Part shown: positions 13,428-17,494 of the stretch, piece by piece
Layout: each line of letters starts with the position of its first letter
Position numbering within the stretch: position 1 is the stretch's first letter
NCBI GenBank assembly: GCA_017411125.1
Contig: JAFPNP010000309.1
Location: forward strand, 1-17,494
Direction of reading: 5' to 3'
Source: Kiritimatiellia bacterium
GTDB lineage: Bacteria; Verrucomicrobiota; Kiritimatiellia; RFP12; UBA1067
DNA length: 17,494 nucleotides
The notes under the pieces: model-generated
Told to the model about the DNA's origin: nothing
What the model saw: only the letters and a program-made list of their open reading frames with translations
Database searches by the model: none
Made by a program: the position numbers and the translations under genes

Positions 13428-13448
13428 GGGAGGGACGAGCGCCGTCCC
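13428..13448 (-). repeat. REP-like palindrome, copy 4 (intergenic)
   Basis: On the minus strand GGGACG pairs with CGTCCC around GCGCT, followed by TCCC. This is the same plan as the in-gene copies. Confidence 0.55.
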
Positions 13449-13473
13449 GTCCTAAACCAAGTTTTGCAGACGA

Positions 13474-13495
13474 GCGCAGCCGGGTTAGGCTGCGC
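13474..13495. repeat. GC-rich hairpin
   Basis: GCGCAGCC pairs perfectly with GGCTGCGC around a 6-nt loop. It lacks the CTCCC tail of the REP-like family. It may contribute to transcription termination. Confidence 0.55.
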
Positions 13496-13501
13496 GTGAA
13501 C

Positions 13502-13540
13502 GGAAGTTGCAATTGAAAGTTGTTTCCGTTGTTTCCAAAT
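13502..13540 (-). repeat. AAACAAC-type repeat, copy 2 (inverted)
   Basis: Read on the minus strand it starts TTGGAAACAACGGAAACAAC, differing from copy 1 at two adjacent sites, and keeps the later CAACTT segment. Confidence 0.7.
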
Positions 13541-13572
13541 CATAAAACGATACCCGGCGAAGCCCATGAAAA

Positions 13573-13597
13573 TTGGAAACAACCAAAACAACTTTCA
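13573..13597 (+). repeat. AAACAAC-type repeat, copy 3
   Basis: A 25-base exact match to the start of copy 1, 221 bases downstream in the same orientation. The third sub-unit is missing. Confidence 0.85.
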
Positions 13598-13613
13598 TTT
13601 ACGTGCGGCCCAA

Positions 13614-13638
13614 GGCCGACACGGAGGTCGGCCCTCCC
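13614..13638 (+). repeat. REP-like palindrome, copy 5 (intergenic)
   Basis: GGCCGAC pairs with GTCGGCC around a 6-nt loop, followed by CTCCC. It lies just beyond the dinB stop and could also act as a terminator for dinB. Confidence 0.65.
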
Positions 13639-13661
13639 GGAAGGGCGCGGCGTCATCACAG

Positions 13662-13700
13662 GAAAAAGTTGTTTTTAAGAGTTGTCTTGGCTGTTTCCAT
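13662..13700 (-). repeat. AAACAAC-type repeat, copy 4, overlapping the dinB 3' end
   Basis: On the minus strand it reads GGAAACAGCCAAGACAACT and then AAAAACAACTT. It aligns with copy 1 over nearly 40 bases with a few changes. It provides the last eight or so codons and the TAA stop of dinB. Confidence 0.7.
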
Positions 13701-14859
13701 TAAATCCTTTGCCTTGCGCGCGAATGGCGTCGAGCGCGGCGGCGAGGCGTTCGCGCTTTTCCATCTGTCCGGCAAGCGGAGACGGGCCGAACAACGACGG
13801 CTGCGGCCTTTCCGGCGAATCGACGATGTCCGTCACGCCGAAACCGGCAAGCCGGACGGAAAGCCGCCGCCCGGGAGGCCACTCCTTGTCGAACAGATCG
13901 AGCATGAGGTGGCGGAACGAAATGTCGTCGCGCGCAGGCGCCTCGAAACGCGCCTGGCGGGTGATCGTGTTGAACGCTGCGTCGCGCAGCTTGAGTTTTC
14001 CGGTCCGCGCCCAGCGTCTCTCCTTGCGGAAACGGAATCCAACTTCCTCTACGAGACGCAGAAGCGTCTGCCTCACCGCCTCGCGGTCGGATTCGTCCTC
14101 CGCGAACGTATGCTCCCGCGAAACGGACTTCTCCTCCGCAGCCTCCGATCCGAATCCGGACAGATCGATGCCGAACGCGTGGTTGCGGATCGATTCCGCG
14201 GCGGCGCGTCCAAGGATGCGTTCGAGGAAGCGAGGGTCGGCGTTCTGTATGTCGGCGCAGACGCGGTAGCCGTAGCGCGAAAGCGCCTCTGCGGTCTTCC
14301 CGCCCACGCCCCAGAGAATCTTCACGGGACGCGGCGCGAGGAATGCGCGGATGGCGTCCGGCTCGAACGGCATTATGAAAAGACCGTCCGGCTTGTTCTG
14401 CTCCGATGCGATTTTCGCGAGCAGCCGGTTGGGAGCGAGGCCGACGGAACATGTTACGCCGCACGCCGATTTTATCTCGGAGCGCAGGCGTTCCGCGAGA
14501 GTGCGCATGTCGCCGAACAGGTGGACGGTTCCGGTAACGTCGAGGAACGCCTCGTCGACCGACACTCCTTCCACGAAAGGAGAGTAGTGCGAGAACACCT
14601 CGAACGCCGCGTCCGACGTTTCTTTGTACGCGCTCATGCGCGGCTTCACGAATATCCCGTGCGGACACAGCGAGTACGCCGTCCGGCTCGGCATGGCTGA
14701 ACGCACGCCGAACCGCCGCGCCTCGTAGGAGCAAGTCGAGACAACGCCGCGCTCGTGCGGGCCGGCCCCGACTATCACGGGCTTGCCGCGCCATTCTGGA
14801 TGGTCACGCTGCTCGACCGACGCGAAGAACGCATCCATATCGACATGCAGGACGATCAT
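13675..14859 (-). CDS. dinB: DNA polymerase IV (Y family)
   Basis: This translesion polymerase copies damaged templates in an error-prone way. It has 394 residues, at the longer end of the family. Asp7 (HVDMDAFFASVE) and Asp102-Glu103 (SVDEAFLDV) are the catalytic carboxylates, and Phe12 is at the steric-gate position that excludes ribonucleotides. CSYEARRFGVRSAMP, SVGLAPNRLLAKIASEQNKP and the helix-hairpin-helix GVGGKTAEAL also match. A sliding-clamp binding motif, QPSLF, is at 353-357. Residues 386-394 (FNGNSQDNS) are encoded by an intergenic-type repeat, so the tail is an acquired extension. The start overlaps the stop of the upstream HAD gene in ATGA. No SOS box is visible, and the gene is probably expressed with the operon. 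Confidence 0.95.
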   Translation of the reverse strand: MIVLHVDMDAFFASVEQRDHPEWRGKPVIVGAGPHERGVVSTCSYEARRFGVRSAMPSRTAYSLCPHGIFVKPRMSAYKETSDAAFEVFSHYSPFVEGVSVDEAFLDVTGTVHLFGDMRTLAERLRSEIKSACGVTCSVGLAPNRLLAKIASEQNKPDGLFIMPFEPDAIRAFLAPRPVKILWGVGGKTAEALSRYGYRVCADIQNADPRFLERILGRAAAESIRNHAFGIDLSGFGSEAAEEKSVSREHTFAEDESDREAVRQTLLRLVEEVGFRFRKERRWARTGKLKLRDAAFNTITRQARFEAPARDDISFRHLMLDLFDKEWPPGRRLSVRLAGFGVTDIVDSPERPQPSLFGPSPLAGQMEKRERLAAALDAIRAQGKGFNGNSQDNS

Positions 14860-15686
14860 GCGATCCCGAAATGCCGGAGAGCCGCCGCAACGCCGTCCGA
14901 ATCGTTCGAGAGCGTCACGTAGTCTGCGGCGGCAAGCACTTCGTCCGCGGCGTTCGCCATCGCGACGCCGATCCCGGCCGTCTGGACCATTGTAAGATCG
15001 TTCATGCCGTCGCCGAACGCCATGCAGTTGGCGGCCGAAAAACCAAGATGTTCCGCGAACCGTGCGAGGGCGCGTCCCTTGTGCGCCGAAGCCGCGTTGA
15101 TCTCAAGATTGTTGCGCGTCGAAGCGGATACGGCGAGGCCGTCGAAACGCGATGCGAGTTCGCGGGCGATTCCGTCGCGCTCCGCCGGATCGCGGGCGAA
15201 GAGCATGATCTTCTGCACGTCGCCGCCGCGTTCGGCAAGATACGCCTTGAGGTCTGGGCAGGGCTTGCGGAACTCGCGTATCATTTTCGCGTAGTGCGGA
15301 CATTGGGCGTATTCGGCGGCCTTGTCCTGCATCGCCCGCGTCATGTGGCCCCAGTTGTCCTGGTAGCAATCGTATATCACGTCGAATCCGTCGAGGAAGC
15401 GCATGACCGCGAGAGCCTTTTCAAGCGGCAGCTCTTCGCGCACTATCGCGGAATCCGTTTCGCGGTCGTACACCTGCGCTCCGTTCACGGTGATTGCATA
15501 GCGGACGAACGGCAGGTCGCGGACGGCGGGCGGCATCATGCCGAAGAAACGCCCGGTGGTCGGCACCACGAGAACGCCCTTCCCGGCGGCGGCGGCAAGA
15601 GCGTCCCGGTTCGCGCCGGAAAGGTTCTTGCCGGAATCGAGCAGCGTTCCGTCAAGGTCGAGCGCCAAGATGCGGATGTCGGCCAT
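14856..15686 (-). CDS. Cof-type HAD-family phosphatase
   Basis: This 276-residue soluble hydrolase of the haloacid dehalogenase superfamily (subclass IIB, Cof type) removes phosphate from small metabolites such as sugar phosphates or nucleotides; the substrate is not predictable. Motif I is DLDGTLLD (nucleophile Asp10, acid/base Asp12), motif II is the Thr in VPTTGR (42-46), motif III is Lys203, and motif IV is FGDGMNDL (Asp226, Asp230). The cap domain lies between about 85 and 190. The start at 15686 has GGAGG (15696-15700) at 9-nt spacing; an upstream extension to 15839 lies in the overlapping exosortase gene. It begins 1 base after that gene's stop and overlaps dinB by 4 bases, so it is mid-operon. 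Confidence 0.92.
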   Translation of the reverse strand: MADIRILALDLDGTLLDSGKNLSGANRDALAAAAGKGVLVVPTTGRFFGMMPPAVRDLPFVRYAITVNGAQVYDRETDSAIVREELPLEKALAVMRFLDGFDVIYDCYQDNWGHMTRAMQDKAAEYAQCPHYAKMIREFRKPCPDLKAYLAERGGDVQKIMLFARDPAERDGIARELASRFDGLAVSASTRNNLEINAASAHKGRALARFAEHLGFSAANCMAFGDGMNDLTMVQTAGIGVAMANAADEVLAAADYVTLSNDSDGVAAALRHFGIA

Positions 15687-15687
15687 G

Positions 15688-16155
15688 TCAATCCGCCTCC
15701 TTCTTCGCGTCGGAGGAAGAGGCGTGGCTGATGCATTTCCCGAACAGCCACAGCAGGGCGACGGCGAGGACGGTCTGCGCCCATCCGAGGGCCATGTGCC
15801 AAGTGTCGCCCAGCACGGCCTCGCCGACATTCCGGACAAGCACGACCGTCGCGATCAGCCGCACCGCGTTCGCCAGCACCACGCAAAGAAGGATCGTCGC
15901 CCAGTGCATCAGCTTCAGCGGCAGACTTCGCTGCATCATGAACGCGAACACGCCGCCCACGAGAACGAGCCCGAGCAGCTGTTCCATTCCGCTGCAGGCG
16001 TCGGTCACGGCAATGCGCACTCCTTCGCCGCCAAGCGTGATGAGCGTGCGATCCGCCTCGACGTCCACTCCGAACAGCCTCAGGCACCCTACGGAAAGCC
16101 AAGTGGCCATCAGGCGGAGCGGATAGCTCGCCGCCAATACAATCGATTCAAGCAT
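15688..16155 (-). CDS. Exosortase catalytic half (short exosortase-family protein)
   Basis: This 155-residue membrane protein carries the catalytic part of the exosortase/archaeosortase family, the transpeptidase-like enzymes that process PEP-CTERM-type C-terminal sorting signals. Cys54 in TDACSGMEQL, Arg99 in LANAVRL and His120 in DTWHMALGW form the expected Cys-Arg-His set, on about four membrane helices. Canonical exosortases are nearly twice as long and have several further N-terminal helices; those appear instead in the product of the upstream gene. The start is fixed by GGAGG (16162-16166), 6 nt before ATG. It overlaps the upstream stop as TGATG, so the two are translationally coupled. 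No protein with a PEP-CTERM-like tail is encoded in the window. Confidence 0.82.
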   Translation of the reverse strand: MLESIVLAASYPLRLMATWLSVGCLRLFGVDVEADRTLITLGGEGVRIAVTDACSGMEQLLGLVLVGGVFAFMMQRSLPLKLMHWATILLCVVLANAVRLIATVVLVRNVGEAVLGDTWHMALGWAQTVLAVALLWLFGKCISHASSSDAKKEAD

Positions 16156-17117
16156 CACCGGCCTCCATGCGAGTTGATGAAATCCTGCAGCCGCCTCCTT
16201 GCCGCCGCGACGTCCTCGTCGCCGCCCATGACGGACGTGGCGATCTGGTACGTGCGCCAGCGGACGGAGGGCGAATGCATCCGCCGGAAATGCGGGAAAC
16301 TCCCGGTGGACGCGCTCTCGGACGAATACCAGATCCAAACAAGCATCCGGCCTTGCATCGAACTCGCCAGCGCCTCGTCCACTTCGAATGCGCCGCCGCC
16401 CGGCAAGCCGGCCTCGACGATCTCTTCCGATTCAATTCTCCATCCGGACGACCTGAGGCAATGCGTGGCAGGGTGGATTTCATGTATGTCGTCGCCGATG
16501 TCCACGCAAAGCACGGCCACGCTGTTCGACTCGTCCGCATACATGAACTGATGCGCTTCGCCCGTCTTGAAAAGCCTTGCAAGCCCGGTGGAAGGCGGCA
16601 GTTCGCGTCCAAGCATTCCCGGCTGCGAATCGCGCGTGAATACCGGCGCGAACGCGGCGTGCGGCGCGGCATGGCATATCGCCGACGCATTTTCCAGCCA
16701 ATGCAGCGCGCCCGGAACCGCAAGCGCCGCCATCAACGCCGCAGGCGCGAAAAACAGGAGCGCGGCGCGTCCCCAAGCCAGCCATGCGGCAGACCAGAGC
16801 AGCCCGACCGACGCGACAAGCTGAATGCCGTTGATGTCCATCGCGAAGCCGGCCGCGCACGCCGCAGCGCACGCCGTCACGAGCACGAACGCGAAAATCC
16901 CGCCGGACGGGAGGGCGCGTATCCTCGCGCGCCGACAAAGCGCCACGCCGGCGACAATCAGAGAGATCAGGGCCAACACGCCGTACTGCCCCATGTTTGC
17001 CCGGTCTACAGGCGACGTGGCCCATGCCCGGCGGATATACGGCGCTTTGATCGCCAGCAAGGCGAATACCAAGGCGAGCGGCGCAAACCTAATGAGTCTC
17101 CGCCAACGCCCTTTCAT
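16155..17117 (-). CDS. Exosortase-like N-terminal half fused to EpsI-like domain
   Basis: This 320-residue protein has two parts. Residues 1-150 contain about five or six membrane helices (10-28, 45-62, 73-91, 97-115, 118-136) and resemble the N-terminal half of exosortases, including the stretch ending PGALHWLENASA. Residues about 155-320 look like the EpsI/DUF3485 domain that accompanies exosortases: DDIHEIHPATHCLRSSGW (209-226), WIWYSSESASTGSF (261-274) and a closing RRRLQDFI helix. The next gene supplies the missing catalytic half of the exosortase. Residues 62-71, between helices 2 and 3, are encoded by a palindromic repeat. The start overlaps the upstream gene by 29 bases and has an AGGGAAG sequence just before it. 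The exact family name is uncertain. Confidence 0.75.
   Translation of the reverse strand: MKGRWRRLIRFAPLALVFALLAIKAPYIRRAWATSPVDRANMGQYGVLALISLIVAGVALCRRARIRALPSGGIFAFVLVTACAAACAAGFAMDINGIQLVASVGLLWSAAWLAWGRAALLFFAPAALMAALAVPGALHWLENASAICHAAPHAAFAPVFTRDSQPGMLGRELPPSTGLARLFKTGEAHQFMYADESNSVAVLCVDIGDDIHEIHPATHCLRSSGWRIESEEIVEAGLPGGGAFEVDEALASSMQGRMLVWIWYSSESASTGSFPHFRRMHSPSVRWRTYQIATSVMGGDEDVAAARRRLQDFINSHGGR
16909..16933 (-). repeat. REP-like palindrome, copy 6 (inside coding sequence)
   Basis: On the minus strand GGCGCG pairs with CGCGCC around an 8-nt loop, followed by CTCCC. It lies in a loop-coding part of the EpsI/exosortase-like gene and is read there as RRARIRALPS. Confidence 0.5.
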
Positions 17118-17494
17118 AGCCTTCCCTTATTTTCTTCAGCCCCTTGTCGCCGGGATAGAGCAACTCCGCTTCGTCGAGCGCTCCAACGCCGAGTCTGCCG
17201 GCCTCGAGGCGGGCGAGAAGCGAAATGCGCAGAAGCTCCACGTCAGCGTGCCCGCCGTCGAGAACCATATCCGCCAGACGCCCAAGTTCGACGATGGGCA
17301 GCCCGGACGGAAAATGCGCGGCGATGAAACGTTTCACGGCGGCCTTGCCGCGCTCGGGAAAGTCGAAAAGCCGCGGACATTTAGCCAGTTTCCAATACGC
17401 CGCCTGAACACGCGACGGATTGTCGCCGTCGGCTGCGGACTCAAGCGCCATCAGCCGCGCCACCGGCGTATTGAACGCGCCCGCGTCGATTTCC
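17089..17494 (-). CDS. Helical, TPR-like protein, C-terminal part
   Basis: The frame is open from the window edge to the stop at 17089; about 134 residues are visible and the start lies outside. GTG at 17463 could be read as a start but the frame continues upstream (EIDAGAFNTP), so a longer protein is more likely. The sequence is alanine/leucine-rich and helical with tetratricopeptide-like spacing (VQAAYWKLAKCP, LLRISLLARLEAGRLGVGALDEAELLYPGDKGLKKI). No signature motif is certain. It overlaps the EpsI-like gene by 29 bases and so belongs to the exosortase operon; TPR-like proteins are common companions of such loci, but that association here is inference. Confidence 0.55.
   Translation of the reverse strand, partial: EIDAGAFNTPVARLMALESAADGDNPSRVQAAYWKLAKCPRLFDFPERGKAAVKRFIAAHFPSGLPIVELGRLADMVLDGGHADVELLRISLLARLEAGRLGVGALDEAELLYPGDKGLKKIREGYERALAETH

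Larger units (their letters stand above)
13318..13674. other. Repeat-rich intergenic region
   Basis: About 360 bases between the RACo-like gene and dinB hold no gene. The stretch is built of alternating AT-rich AAACAAC-type units (13352, 13502, 13573, 13662) and GC-rich palindromes (13428, 13474, 13614). Some of these stems may stop the dinB transcript. Confidence 0.7.

Noticed and set aside
13237..13512. In-frame N-terminal extension of the RACo-like gene
   Set aside because: The extension runs through intergenic repeats and upstream of the extended -10 promoter; the four-cysteine start at 13236 fits better.
13352..13700. CRISPR array
   Set aside because: The units differ in length and orientation, spacing is irregular, and no cas gene is nearby.

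Overview
The window reads as a GC-rich bacterial chromosome segment with tight gene packing, frequent 1-4 nt stop/start overlaps and no tRNA, rRNA or CRISPR array. Gene content suggests the Planctomycetota-Verrucomicrobiota-Chlamydiota group, most likely a Kiritimatiellota-, Lentisphaerota- or Verrucomicrobiota-like organism. The pointers are an exosortase/EpsI locus, a WbsX/GH99-like secreted protein, a compact RACo-type corrinoid activator and GC-rich palindromes inside reading frames. This placement is inference, not proof.

Layout. (1) 2-253: the 3' end of radC. (2) 254-1117: an AT-richer stretch with no convincing gene. It holds a cluster of four small hairpins (358-460) and a perfect 30-bp inverted repeat with a 2-nt loop (664-725). 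(3) 1118-7793, plus strand: a clear sigma70-type promoter, then efp, galE, a degenerate uracil-DNA-glycosylase-like gene, a small lipoprotein with an HMA-like fold but no CxxC, a XerC/XerD-type recombinase, and an ABC ATPase/FtsX-type permease pair. (4) 7790-9184, minus strand: a transglutaminase-like protein whose stop codon interlocks with the permease stop in one CTAG. It is divergent from (5) 9278-12066, plus strand: a secreted WbsX/GH99-like protein and a MraY-family phosphosugar transferase. The promoters of this divergent pair lie so close to the start codons that the mRNAs look leaderless or nearly so. (6) 12130-13286, minus strand: a compact RACo-like ASKHA protein preceded by a 17-codon upstream ORF with a strong Shine-Dalgarno sequence. 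(7) 13287-13674: a repeat-rich intergenic region. (8) 13675-17494, minus strand, reading from right to left: a helical protein (partial), an EpsI-like protein carrying an exosortase-like N-terminal membrane half, a separate exosortase catalytic half, a Cof-type HAD phosphatase and dinB, all overlapping or 1 nt apart.

The items most worth a second look are three. The exosortase appears split: its N-terminal membrane half is fused to EpsI and its Cys/Arg/His half is encoded by the next gene. A family of palindromes (GC-rich stem, short loop, then CTCCC) occurs six times, four of them in frame inside genes. A second AT-rich repeat family (AAACAAC-based) surrounds, and supplies, the 3' end of dinB.
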